A stretch of DNA of 64,000 nt. Source: Rhizobium sp. (GTDB lineage: Bacteria; Pseudomonadota; Alphaproteobacteria; Rhizobiales; Rhizobiaceae). Within the stretch, counting starts at the first letter, position 1; each line of letters starts with the position of its first letter. The notes under the pieces are model-generated. The model was not told where the DNA came from, ran no database searches, and worked only from the letters and a program-made list of their open reading frames with translations. The position numbers were made by a program, and so were the translations under genes. Location of the stretch: the NCBI GenBank assembly GCA_019739215.1, contig JAHHDR010000004.1, positions 62,001 through 126,000 of the forward strand, in the 5' to 3' direction. Positions 28,059 through 35,802 of the stretch are shown here, in pieces.

Positions 28059-28787
28059 TCAGCGCGGCACTGCAGAGGCGACAATTCCGGCTTCCTGCCG
28101 CATCAGCGCCTTGACGTAATGCACCATGAAGATGGCGGCGAACAACGGCGTCAGGATGTTGAGCAACGGCACCATGAGAAACAGGCCGATCGCCAGGCCC
28201 GCCAGCCAGACGCGTCCCTGGTTGCGGCTACGCCAGGCGCGCGCCCGCTCGGGTCCAAGATAGCGGGCAGCGGCGAATTCGAAATATTCCCGGCCGAGAA
28301 GGTAGCCGTTGACCACGAAGAAGATGACGATATTGACCCCGGGCACCAGCAGGAAGACGAGCGCCAGCAGGTTCGCGGCAATCACGACCAGGAAGAAACG
28401 CAGGCTGGAAAGGATCGACTGCCCGAGCGGCAACGCCTGGCCCGGCGCATCCGTGGGATAGCTCGCCTGCTCGACCCTCTCGGCGGCATCATCCAAGAAC
28501 AGGCCGGCAATGACGGCGCTGACCGGCGCGATGAGGAAAGCGAGCCCTGCGGCGATCCCCAGCGCCGAGAGGATGCCCACGACAGTGTCGAGCCAACCGG
28601 ACCAAGATCCGATGTCAGGCAACCAGCCCTCGACATAGGGCAGGGCATAACCGAGAAACAGCAGGCGCAGGATGTACCATAGCGCCAGCAGAAACAGCAG
28701 CGTCAGCCCGATCACTTTCCAGAAGACACCGCGAATCGGCGTGGAGAACAGATCGCCAAAGGCGCGGGTCGCGGTCGCGAAAATCAT
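28059..28787 (-). CDS. EI24/CysZ-domain membrane protein
   Basis: This 242-residue protein has about six hydrophobic segments, with FLIAPVSAVIAGLFLDDAAERVEQ and a late NYLLGREYFEFAAAR-like stretch (GYLLGREYFEFAA), both characteristic of the EI24 family that includes the sulfate transporter CysZ. Sulfate uptake is therefore possible but not shown, and no cys genes are nearby. The ATG at 28787 is chosen because AAGGGGA lies 7 bases before it. The gene converges on nth. Confidence 0.78.
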   Translation of the reverse strand: MIFATATRAFGDLFSTPIRGVFWKVIGLTLLFLLALWYILRLLFLGYALPYVEGWLPDIGSWSGWLDTVVGILSALGIAAGLAFLIAPVSAVIAGLFLDDAAERVEQASYPTDAPGQALPLGQSILSSLRFFLVVIAANLLALVFLLVPGVNIVIFFVVNGYLLGREYFEFAAARYLGPERARAWRSRNQGRVWLAGLAIGLFLMVPLLNILTPLFAAIFMVHYVKALMRQEAGIVASAVPR

Positions 28788-28870
28788 CAGCAGGTCCCCT
28801 TCATGTCCGCGACTATGTCGGTTCGGCAAAGGTGCTTTGCAAGGCCATCGGCTTGATGCTACCTGACGGC

Positions 28871-29152
28871 ATGACCGACAAGCCGCGCATCACCATCCTC
28901 TACTGTACGCAATGCAACTGGCTTCTCCGCGCCGGCTGGATGGCGCAGGAACTGCTTTCGACCTTCGGCGACACGCTTGGCGAGGTCGGCCTCATTCCCG
29001 GCACGGGGGGCAATTTCGAGATCAGGGTCAATGGCGAATTGATCTGGGAACGCAAGCGCGACGGCGGCTTTCCCGGCCCCAAGGAACTCAAGCAGCGCGT
29101 CCGTGACATCATCGAGCCGGACCGCGACCTCGGCCATATCGACAAGCCCTAG
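28871..29152 (+). CDS. SelT/SelW/SelH (Rdx) family selenoprotein-like protein, Cys form
   Basis: This 93-residue protein has a thioredoxin-like fold with the redox motif CTQC near residue 13 (CxxU in true selenoproteins, Cys here). The GTGGNFEIRVNG and RKRDGGFPGPKELKQ stretches match the family. Members are thought to act in thiol redox reactions in the cytoplasm; the bacterial role is not settled. The ATG at 28871 precedes the conserved part; upstream in-frame codons are unlikely coding. A strong bidirectional terminator follows. Confidence 0.85.
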   Translation: MTDKPRITILYCTQCNWLLRAGWMAQELLSTFGDTLGEVGLIPGTGGNFEIRVNGELIWERKRDGGFPGPKELKQRVRDIIEPDRDLGHIDKP

Positions 29153-29176
29153 GATCGCCGGACGGGCAAAGAAAAA

Positions 29177-29204
29177 GGCAGGGCCATGGCCCTGCCTCAA
29201 TTTT
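29177..29204. terminator. Bidirectional intrinsic terminator
   Basis: GGCAGGGC and GCCCTGCC form a perfect 8-bp stem with loop CATG. The plus strand continues with TCAATTTT, and the minus strand with a T-rich run opposite AAAGAAAAA. It serves both convergent genes, the SelW-like gene and the BA14K-like gene. Confidence 0.8.
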
Positions 29205-29223
29205 CAGCCCTCGGGCCTTCCGA

Positions 29224-29610
29224 TCAACGGAAGGGCGAGTTGCAGCGACGGACGTCGCCGCCATAGGTCACGAACGTGTCGGAACCCGGATCGTACGAAC
29301 GATAGTTGTTCATGCACCAGCGCACATGGCGATTGTAACCCGAGCGGACGACATAGCGCGGAGCCGGGCGGATGACGACGCGCGGAGCGACCCAGACGCG
29401 GCGCGGACGAACCCAAACGCGGGCGCGCGGGCGCCAGGCACGGCGGTAGCCGCAGCGATAGCGGCCGCACCAACGGGCCTGCTGCACGTCTGACGACTTT
29501 TCTGCCTTGGCGGGTGCATTGGTCACCGGCATTGCTTCCGCAACCGTCAGCGGAACTACCGATGCGATTGCCAAGGCGCCGGCAACGACAATTTTACGAA
29601 TCCTGGACAT
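29224..29610 (-). CDS. BA14K family protein, secreted
   Basis: This 128-residue protein has a signal peptide (about residues 1-26), an arginine-rich low-complexity middle with RPRARVWVRPRR, and a C-terminal BA14K-like domain with RWCMNNYRSYDPGSDTF and a closing Cys. BA14K was described as an immunoreactive, lectin-like protein of Brucella. Homologues are frequent in rhizobia, usually as exported proteins. A good AGAGAGGA ribosome site precedes the ATG at 29610. The role here is unknown. Confidence 0.8.
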   Translation of the reverse strand: MSRIRKIVVAGALAIASVVPLTVAEAMPVTNAPAKAEKSSDVQQARWCGRYRCGYRRAWRPRARVWVRPRRVWVAPRVVIRPAPRYVVRSGYNRHVRWCMNNYRSYDPGSDTFVTYGGDVRRCNSPFR

Positions 29611-29958
29611 TTTTGATCCTCTCTTGTTTCAAAGAGCCTGCAAGCTCCCTTGGTGTCCCTTGCGCAAAACGGTTTGCCGTTCGTTTTTATTCACTTTTTT
29701 AAACACGGGATCGCTTAAGTTTGCAACTTGAAAATCCAAGTCGCGACGCGGCGGGTCCCTGTGTCGGTTACCAATTGCTTTCATTCAGGCAAAATAACGG
29801 CAGATTTGAACTTTGCATTGACCAAGATCAACGTCGCCCATGGCAAGCAACCATCGACACGCTCGTCAAACCGCTGGTCCGGCGAATGGTTCCGGGCGCC
29901 AATCGACCCTGCCGCCTCGCCCGGTAGAAAAAGACATCGGCAAAACTGAAAAACCCAG
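29611..29958. other. Intergenic region upstream of the BA14K-like gene
   Basis: About 350 bases between the BA14K-like gene and the tRNA-Leu promoter. Short open frames exist on the plus strand, but none has a convincing ribosome site or family match. It presumably holds the BA14K-like promoter. Nothing else is recognised. Confidence 0.4.
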
Positions 29959-29986
29959 TTGACACTGTCGGATCATCCCCTTACAT
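29959..29986 (+). promoter_or_regulatory. Promoter of tRNA-Leu
   Basis: TTGACA at 29959-29964 and TTACAT at 29981-29986 are spaced by 16 bases. The mature tRNA begins 12 bases after the -10 element. This fits a strong housekeeping promoter with a very short leader. Confidence 0.65.
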
Positions 29987-29997
29987 GCACGGTCGCT

Positions 29998-30082
29998 GCC
30001 CAGATGGCGGAATTGGTAGACGCGCAGGTTTCAGGTATCTGTGCCGCGAGGCGTGGAGGTTCGAGTCCTCTTCTGGGCACCA
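29998..30082 (+). tRNA. tRNA-Leu (anticodon CAG)
   Basis: The 85-base sequence folds as a class II tRNA. The acceptor stem GCCCAGA pairs with TCTGGGC, the discriminator is A and CCA is encoded. The anticodon stem CAGGT/ATCTG encloses loop TTCAGGT, giving anticodon CAG; a variable arm and GGTTCGAGTCC T-arm follow. The last 17 bases, CCA included, are the left attachment repeat of the genomic island. Confidence 0.95.
30066..30082 (+). repeat. attL: 17-bp direct repeat at tRNA-Leu 3' end
   Basis: TCCTCTTCTGGGCACCA, identical to 39015-39031. Homology continues imperfectly for about 70 further bases on both sides of the island and includes an identical terminator hairpin. Confidence 0.88.
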
Positions 30083-30127
30083 AATTCCCATTTCAGACCG
30101 TCCAAGATGGTCCGATAACACTCAAAG

Positions 30128-30151
30128 AAGCCCGGTTTTCCGGGCTTTTTT
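30128..30151 (+). terminator. Terminator of tRNA-Leu at the left island end
   Basis: AAGCCCGG and CCGGGCTT form a perfect 8-bp stem with loop TTTT, followed by a T-run. The same hairpin recurs at 39078-39101 beyond the right attachment repeat. Confidence 0.85.
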
Positions 30152-30192
30152 GCTTTTTGGCGTCCGGCTCCGTCCTGTTGCATCCGAGGATT

Positions 30193-30256
30193 TTGTTGGT
30201 AGCGTTGTGGGTACATCGCAGAATACCAACCCACGCGAAAACCCGGATACCAACAA
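30193..30256. promoter_or_regulatory. Putative integrase arm-type/operator repeats
   Basis: TTGTTGGTA (30193-30201) and GTTGTGGGTA (30204-30213) face TACCAACCCA (30224-30233) and TACCAACAA (30248-30256) in inverted orientation. The last one runs into the integrase start codon. They could be accessory integrase sites near attL that also let the protein repress its own gene. This is inference from the symmetry. Confidence 0.4.
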
Positions 30257-31443
30257 TGGCGCTCACGGACACAAGCGTAAAGGCTCTTAAGGCAGCAGCG
30301 AAGCCCACCAAGCACAGCGACGGCGGTGGCCTGCATATTCTGGTCAATCCGACTGGTTCGAAACTCTGGCGCATGGCCTACCGGTACGACGGAAAGCAGA
30401 AGCTCCTCGCGTTCGGCGCCTATCCAGCGGTTTCGTTGGCTGACGCTCGGCGAAAACGCGACGAGGCGAAGGCGCTTCTCGCGAAGGGCACTGATCCTGC
30501 CCACAATTTGAAGATGGAGAAGATCGCCAAACAGGCAAGCAATGCGCTGACCTTTGGACTGATCGCGGACGAGTTCATTGCCAAGTGCCAGAAGGAAGGC
30601 AAAGCCGACGCGACTCTCACAAAAAAGCGCTGGCTTCTGGACTTGGCGATACCCGATATTGGCAGCCGGCCCATCGCAGACTTATCGGCGGCGGAAATAC
30701 TGATTCCGTTGCGAAGGATCGAATCCAAGGGAAACTATGAAACCGCACGGCGGATGCGATCAACGATAGGGCAGGTCTTCCGATACGCGATAGCAACCGC
30801 TCGTGTCGCGAACGATCCAACATTCGGATTGAGGGGAGCGCTTACGGCGCCCGTGGTGACGCATCGTGCGGCCATCACGAATGCCAACGCGTTTGGTGGA
30901 CTGCTTCGCGCCATCTGGTCATACGATGGCAATCCCGAGACCCGCATTGCGCTCCAACTCATGGCAATTCTCTATCCACGCCCTGGCGAACTTCGACAAG
31001 CCGAATGGAGCGAGTTCGATCTGGAGAAAGGTGTCTGGACGATTCCGGCAAGCCGCATGAAGATGCGCCGCGAGCATCGAAAACCGATCCCGTCGTCTAC
31101 GATCACCCTGCTTCGAGACCTATACAAGCTGACCGGTGATTGCCGTTTCGCGTTCCCGGCCGTGCATACTCGTCAACGGACAATGAGCGAAAACACTCTG
31201 AACACAGCCCTCCGCCGCATGGGCTTCACGCATGATCAAGCAACATCGCATGGTTTCCGCGCCAGCGCGTCTTCGTTGCTGAACGAATGCGGCCTATGGG
31301 CACCGGATGCCATCGAAGCGGAATTGGCACATGTTGGCGCGGACGAAGTTCGCAAGGCGTATCATCGGGCGCTCTATTGGGAAGAACGGGTGAAAATGTC
31401 CGGATGGTGGGCGCGCCGTCTGGACGAAATCAGAACATCCTGA
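30256..31443 (+). CDS. P4-type tyrosine integrase
   Basis: This 395-residue site-specific recombinase has an N-terminal DUF4102-type arm-binding domain (DGGGLHILVNPTGSKLWR), a core-binding domain, and a catalytic domain. Visible catalytic residues are the first Arg in PRPGELRQ near residue 242, the HGFR box with the second Arg, and the nucleophile Tyr in VRKAYHRALYWEERV. The start ATG at 30256 gives the standard family length; the open frame continues upstream across the tRNA and is not coding there. It would integrate and excise the island at tRNA-Leu. The frame is intact, so it may be active. Confidence 0.92.
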   Translation: MALTDTSVKALKAAAKPTKHSDGGGLHILVNPTGSKLWRMAYRYDGKQKLLAFGAYPAVSLADARRKRDEAKALLAKGTDPAHNLKMEKIAKQASNALTFGLIADEFIAKCQKEGKADATLTKKRWLLDLAIPDIGSRPIADLSAAEILIPLRRIESKGNYETARRMRSTIGQVFRYAIATARVANDPTFGLRGALTAPVVTHRAAITNANAFGGLLRAIWSYDGNPETRIALQLMAILYPRPGELRQAEWSEFDLEKGVWTIPASRMKMRREHRKPIPSSTITLLRDLYKLTGDCRFAFPAVHTRQRTMSENTLNTALRRMGFTHDQATSHGFRASASSLLNECGLWAPDAIEAELAHVGADEVRKAYHRALYWEERVKMSGWWARRLDEIRTS

Positions 31444-31489
31444 TCATGATGATCCTTGGCCATCGCTCGGCGAATCGAGGCAGGGTTAC

Positions 31490-32143
31490 ATGTCTAGCGT
31501 ATCGCACTGGATGTATGTCGACGTCTTCACCGTCAATCAAGCGGCGGCACTATGGTGTGGCGTTGATCCGGCGAGGTTGAGCGCCGTGGAAAGCTTCTGG
31601 CCTTCTGAAGTATTTGCCGCAAAGCAAATGCTGGTTTCTGCCATTGTGAGTATGCAGCTCGCTGCAGACGACTCCACAAATGCATTGTCTATGATAGGCG
31701 ATCACTCGAAAACTCATGTTTCAAGGGAGGATCTCGCCAATTTCGCTAAGGGCAAGTGCCTTTTTCCAACTTTTCTCTTTGACACAATCTCACCATTTCA
31801 AGATCCAGAAAATCCCACCGAACGGCTTCACAGACTAGTTGCCGGCTCGGGCGCAAGAGTTGATCCGTCGCCTCAGCCAGTTCCGGAGGTATCAGACAAA
31901 GCCAATACGCAGCAAAGCAGGGTTGGCCGTCCACCTGAGTATGACTGGGACTCCTTCTTTCTTGAAATAGTTCACCGGGCAAACAGCATCGACGGATTAC
32001 CGGAGAAGCAGGCGGATCTCGTGAGAGAAATGCTATCATGGTTTGGAAACACGCACGAAAAGGAGCCGGCCGAAAGTGCCGTCAAAGCGCGCGTATCCAA
32101 GATATTTCGCTATTTGGATAAGGCCAAAAACCCCTCAGAATAG
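31490..32143 (+). CDS. Island-encoded protein of unknown function
   Basis: This 217-residue protein starts at an ATG 46 bases after the integrase. The N-terminal half (DVFTVNQAAALWCGVDPARL) is like the leading helices of proteins often found near alphaproteobacterial integrases. The C-terminal part begins with VGRPPEYDWDSF near residue 140 and continues with an EMLSWF helix and ESAVKARVSKIFRYL. I have seen this tail on phage- and island-borne proteins and suspect DNA binding, but do not know a function. A- and T-rich composition relative to the flanks supports acquisition with the island. Confidence 0.65.
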   Translation: MSSVSHWMYVDVFTVNQAAALWCGVDPARLSAVESFWPSEVFAAKQMLVSAIVSMQLAADDSTNALSMIGDHSKTHVSREDLANFAKGKCLFPTFLFDTISPFQDPENPTERLHRLVAGSGARVDPSPQPVPEVSDKANTQQSRVGRPPEYDWDSFFLEIVHRANSIDGLPEKQADLVREMLSWFGNTHEKEPAESAVKARVSKIFRYLDKAKNPSE

Positions 32144-32216
32144 TTTTTGGCTCTTTCAGGCTGCGCAACGCACTCGGACTAAAACACGATCCATCTTTCA
32201 CGGACAGGATCGTACA

Positions 32217-32419
32217 ATGCCGCACAACACCACATTCCCCGCCACCGCTTCGTCCGGCTTTCCGCAATCATCGCGCCGCGCGGGCCTATCCCGGTTTCCA
32301 AGTCCACATGGTGGGCGGGTATCAAGGACGGGCGCTTTCCCAAACCGATGAAACTTGGCGCCCGCGTCACGGTGTGGCGTGTCGAGGACGTGCGCGCACT
32401 CTTCGAGAGCGAGGGATGA
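32217..32419 (+). pseudogene. AlpA-like excisionase/regulator, frame broken at 32237-32240
   Basis: The start ATG at 32217 follows GGACAGGA, and after about seven codons the frame is lost. The downstream frame reads RFVRLSAIIAPRGPIPVSKS, then WWAGIKDGRFPKPMKLG and VWRVEDVRALF, a winged AlpA/HTH_17-type domain that in phages and islands activates excision or integrase expression. Adding one C to the C4 run at 32237-32240 joins start and domain into about 67 residues. Too short for easy detection. It heads the broken HTH-integrase module. Confidence 0.6.
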
Positions 32420-32423
32420 TGGG

Positions 32424-32908
32424 ATGTCCCGGCACCGACTCAACTGGCGCGCCATCAAGATCCATCGCAGCTACACGGTTGAGGAGGCGGCGCGCGCGCT
32501 GAACGTTGCCAAGGGCACCATCCGGCGCTGGCTGAAGGATGGCTTGCCGGCGATAACCGACAAGAAGCCGCTGCTGATACTTGGTCCTGACCTCAAGGAC
32601 TATCTGGCAGGCCGCATGAAGCCGAAGCACAGGTGCCGGCTACAGGAGCTGTTCTGCTTCCGCTGCCGTGAGCCACGGCCCGCCGCCGGAAGCCTGATCG
32701 ACTATGTGCCGGCAACCGTCAAGAGCGGGCACCTGTCAGCGATCTGCGAAGAGTGCGACACGATCATGAACAAGGCCTTCAGCGCGGCTAAGCTGCCGGC
32801 GCTGATGCGACTGGCGGACGTGTCATTTCCCACAGGGTCAGCCAAGCCTAATCGATATGGCCAATCCCCGTGCAAAATGATCACTTTCGACAGGAGCGAA
32901 GCGCATGA
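32424..32908 (+). pseudogene. HTH_17-type DNA-binding protein, frame broken at 32874-32877
   Basis: The N-terminus (SYTVEEAARALNVAKGTIRR near residue 15) is a helix-turn-helix of the MerR/HTH_17 type. A zinc-ribbon-like region follows, with CFRCREPRP and CEECD pairs. Adding one A to the A4 run at 32874-32877 gives a stop at 32906-32908, overlapping the next gene's ATG (ATGA), a sign of translational coupling. Without that, the frame runs into the integrase out of phase. I know this protein only as a companion of integrases in rhizobial elements; it may control excision. Confidence 0.6.
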
Positions 32909-33971
32909 GAAAACACAACGCCAAAAACGAGCGGATCAAGCGAGACTACTTCATCTATTTGAAGGAAGCGAAGCGGATGGACACAGGCACGATCGAAGCA
33001 GTCGCGGCAGCCATCGCGGGCTTCGAACAGTGGAACAAGTGTCACGACTTCATGCTGTTCCACATTTCCCAGGCCGCCGGCTTTAAGGCGCATCTTGCCA
33101 GTAGTCGAAACAGGAAAACCGGAAAGCCGCTGTCAAAGTCCACCATCCACGCGCGGCTGATGGCGCTCAAGGCATTCTTCATCTGGCTTGCCGGACAGCC
33201 CGGCTATAGGTCCCGGATGTCCTACAGCGATGCGGACTATTTCAACCCAAGCGCCAATGACAGTCGGATCGCCACAGCGCAATCGCAACGCGCGGGTGTG
33301 CCTACGATCGAGCAGATCAAACTCGTGCTTTCAAAAATGCCTGTGGACAGCGACATTGAAAAACGCGACCGCGCCATCATCGCTTTCACACGCTTTTTGA
33401 CCGGCGCCCGTGACGACGCCACCGCATCCCTGAAACTGAAGCATATTGATATCGCAGAGCGCCACGTCTTTCAGGACGCGCGCGAGGTTCGGACCAAGAA
33501 CCGGAAAACCATCGATACGACTTTCTTTCCCGTTGGCGATGAGGTGGAATCCATCGTCGCGGAGTGGGTCGACTACCTGAAGGCAGAATTGCTGTTCGGC
33601 CCCGGATGATCCGCTGTTTGCGAAGACCCACATCGCGCTGGGCAATGACAGGCTGTTTGCCGCTGCCGGCCTTTCCCGCGATCACTGGTCGAATGCTGCG
33701 GCGATCCGGCGCATCTTCAAGACGGCTTTCGAAGCGGCGGGTTTGCCCTATGCCAATCCTCACAGCCTGCGCAAGACGCTGGCCAAGCTGGGCATGACTC
33801 TTTGCCCCACTGTGGAGGCCATGAAGGCGTGGAGCCAGAATTTGGGTCATGAAGGGATGATGACGACACTTTGCAGCTACGGCAACCGTACCGACGGATC
33901 GGCAAGCGGAGATCATCAGCCGATTAAGCGAGGACGGCTTTGGCCGGCACGGCCGGCCGGCGATGATATAG
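32905..33971 (+). pseudogene. Second tyrosine recombinase, two frame breaks
   Basis: The first 230 residues contain a core-binding domain (STIHARLMALKAFFIWLAG) and the region of the first catalytic Arg (FLTGARDDATASLKLKHID). A premature stop follows at 33607-33609. Removing one G at 33605-33606 continues with DDPLFAKTHIALGND and the PHSLRKTLAKLG box (His and Arg) and LGHEGMMTT. Removing one C at 33886-33887 leads to a stop at 33971, with a likely Tyr in CSYGNVPT. Restored length is about 354 residues. A good AGGAG site precedes 32905. It probably belonged to another element that recombined into this island. Confidence 0.75.
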
Positions 33972-34105
33972 CCCAACTTGCCGCGCTTGTGGATCTGAAC
34001 GCATCGCCAAGCTCGCCCGCCGCCGAACGCTCGGAAAAGCAGCCTTCGCCAAGAGCCAGAACAAGCGACATTGACCGCAAACCTGACCGACGCGGTCTAC
34101 GCCGG

Positions 34106-34234
34106 ATGCTTACTGAGGAGCCGCCGCTTCCCGTCCAACTTCTCTACCCCGAAGGCAGAAGCGCGCCCGCCAAGGTTCGCGCCTTCATCGACATGGCTGT
34201 GCCCATATTGAGAGAAAACCGGTTGCTGAACTGA
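34106..34234 (+). pseudogene. LysR-type regulator, C-terminal remnant
   Basis: About 41 residues read EEPPLPVQLLYPEGR followed by AKVRAFIDMAVPIL, a typical end of the effector-binding domain of LysR-type regulators. No DNA-binding half is found upstream, where recombinase sequence ends at 33971. It is a leftover from an earlier deletion or insertion. Confidence 0.6.
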
Positions 34235-34325
34235 GCGCTCTTGAAAGGAATCGAACCGCCGGGCCCTAAGTCGACTTGACTAAGCCCTTGATAAGTATGC
34301 CACTGTGCGGCAGACCTATCGGACT

Positions 34326-34511
34326 TCACACCGGTCTCGATCCTAACACCATTGCGGGATCCTCGTCATAGATTTTATTGAAATGCTTATCGAATTCACT
34401 TGTCGAGACGTCGTCGAGCCAGCGGAGGTTCGGATAAATTCCGAGCAACACACTCAGGATTGCTTCGCTGCCCGCAGCCGCACTGCGTACCGCCGATCCG
34501 GCAGCTTCCTT
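34326..34511 (-). pseudogene. Truncated gene, 3' remnant cut by the IS element
   Basis: On the minus strand an open frame of about 61 codons ends at 34326 and runs into the left end of the IS. It contains GSEAILSVLLGIYPNLRWLDD and an acidic IYDEDP near the end. The other half is not found beyond the right IS end. I do not recognise the family. Confidence 0.45.
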
Positions 34512-34569
34512 TGAATAGCCCCGAGATTTGTAGACACCTTCTTCCTAATTTTGAGGCAAGAAGAGCATC

Positions 34570-34842
34570 ATGAGCAAATCGAATTTCAGCGACGAGTTTA
34601 AGCGCGACGCGGTGCGTCAGATCACCGAACGGGGCTATCCGGTTTCGGAAGTTTCACAGCGGCTGGGTGTCAGCCAGCACTCGCTCTATGAGTGGAAGAA
34701 GAAGTTCTCCTCGATGCCCGGTGGCCATGGTAGCGACCAGTCAGAGGAGATCAGGCAGCTCAAGAGGGAACTGGCGCGGGTCACCGAGGAGCGCGACATA
34801 TTAAAAAAAGCGACCGCGTATTTCGCCAGGGATGCAAAGTGA
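34570..34842 (+). CDS. IS3-family transposase OrfA
   Basis: This 90-residue protein has an HTH_Tnp_1 helix-turn-helix (FKRDAVRQITERGYPVSEVSQ, continuing to LGVSQHSLYEWKKKF) and a leucine-zipper-like helix (EIRQLKRELARVTEERDILKK). It binds the IS ends. The run of seven A followed by G at 34803-34810 lies at its 3' end and should allow -1 slippage into orfB to make the full OrfAB transposase. Confidence 0.93.
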   Translation: MSKSNFSDEFKRDAVRQITERGYPVSEVSQRLGVSQHSLYEWKKKFSSMPGGHGSDQSEEIRQLKRELARVTEERDILKKATAYFARDAK

Positions 34843-35699
34843 AGTACGCGTTCGTTGCCCAGCATCAACAGCGGTTTTCGGTGCGAATGATGTGTCGCCT
34901 GTTCCGCATCCATCCCAGCGGGTTTTATGCCTGGCTTCGGATGCCCTTGAGCAAGCGTGCCTTTGAGGACAAGCGGCAGATCGATCTGCTCCAGACGGCT
35001 TGGGAAGAGAGCGGCAAGGTCTACGGGTATCGCAAGCTTCATGACGACCTGCTCGATCACGGCGAGACATGCTGCCCCAACCGGGTTGCGCGTCTGACGC
35101 GGATTGCCGGGATAAAGGCTCAGATCGGCTACAAGCGCCGTCCCGGAGTTTATGGCGGCAGGCCTTCCATTGTCATCGACAACACTCTGGACCGTCAATT
35201 CGACGTTGCTGCTCCGGACAAGGCGTGGGTCACGGACATCACCTACATCCGGACCAACGAAGGCTTCGCCTATCTCGCGGTGGTGATCGATCTCTATTCC
35301 CGCCGTGTCATCGGCTGGTCGATGCAGAGCCGTCAGACAACGGATGTCGTGCTGCAGGCGTTGCTGATGGCTGTCTGGAGGCGAAAGCCAAAGGAAAAGG
35401 TTCTGGTGCATTCGGATCAGGGATCGCAATTCACCAGCATGGACTGGGCAGCGTTCCTGAAGCACCACAATCTGGTTCACTCGATGAGCCGACGGGGCAA
35501 CTGCCATGACAATGCCGTCGCTGAGAGCTTCTTCAATCTGTTGAAGCGGGAGCGGATACGCCGAAAGGTCTATCGCTCAAGAGACGAAGCTAGGCAGGAC
35601 GTGTTCGACTATATCGAGATGTTCTACAACCCGAAGCGCAAACATGTCAGAAACGGGATGCTGTCGCCCGTCGAGTTCGAAAAGCAGCAGAAAACGTAA
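34839..35699 (+). CDS. IS3-family transposase OrfB (DDE integrase core)
   Basis: This 286-residue part lies in the -1 frame relative to orfA and overlaps its end by 4 bases. The catalytic triad is visible: WVTDITYI (first Asp, near residue 131), LVHSDQGSQF (second Asp, near 190) and NAVAESFF (Glu, near 226). It cuts and joins the IS ends, normally as the OrfAB fusion made by -1 frameshifting at the A7G run. The frame is complete, so the copy may still be active. Confidence 0.93.
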   Translation: MKYAFVAQHQQRFSVRMMCRLFRIHPSGFYAWLRMPLSKRAFEDKRQIDLLQTAWEESGKVYGYRKLHDDLLDHGETCCPNRVARLTRIAGIKAQIGYKRRPGVYGGRPSIVIDNTLDRQFDVAAPDKAWVTDITYIRTNEGFAYLAVVIDLYSRRVIGWSMQSRQTTDVVLQALLMAVWRRKPKEKVLVHSDQGSQFTSMDWAAFLKHHNLVHSMSRRGNCHDNAVAESFFNLLKRERIRRKVYRSRDEARQDVFDYIEMFYNPKRKHVRNGMLSPVEFEKQQKT

Positions 35700-35802
35700 C
35701 CGGAGGGTGTCTACGAAACTCGGGGCTATTCACCCCCACGGGACAGCAAAAGGGACACCACGGCTGGGACCTATATCGAGTACCCTAGCAGTGCTTGGAA
35801 GT

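Larger units (their letters stand above)
34512..35732 (+). mobile_element. IS3-family insertion sequence
   Basis: This 1221-bp element has terminal inverted repeats that begin TGAATAGCCCCGAG and match at 25 of 27 positions (left end ATTTGTAGACACC, right end GTTTCGTAGACACC). It carries overlapping orfA and orfB with a -1 slippery site. The ends show the TG...CA rule of the family. No target duplication is visible: the left flank ends TTCCT, the right flank begins CCCCC. Confidence 0.92.

Noticed and set aside
29611..29958. Small plus-strand open frames between the BA14K-like gene and tRNA-Leu
   Set aside because: No ribosome sites, no family resemblance, and the sequence is the likely promoter region of the minus-strand gene.
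30193..30256. A CRISPR-like repeat array near the integrase
   Set aside because: The motifs are about 9-10 bases, alternate in orientation and have no regular spacers.
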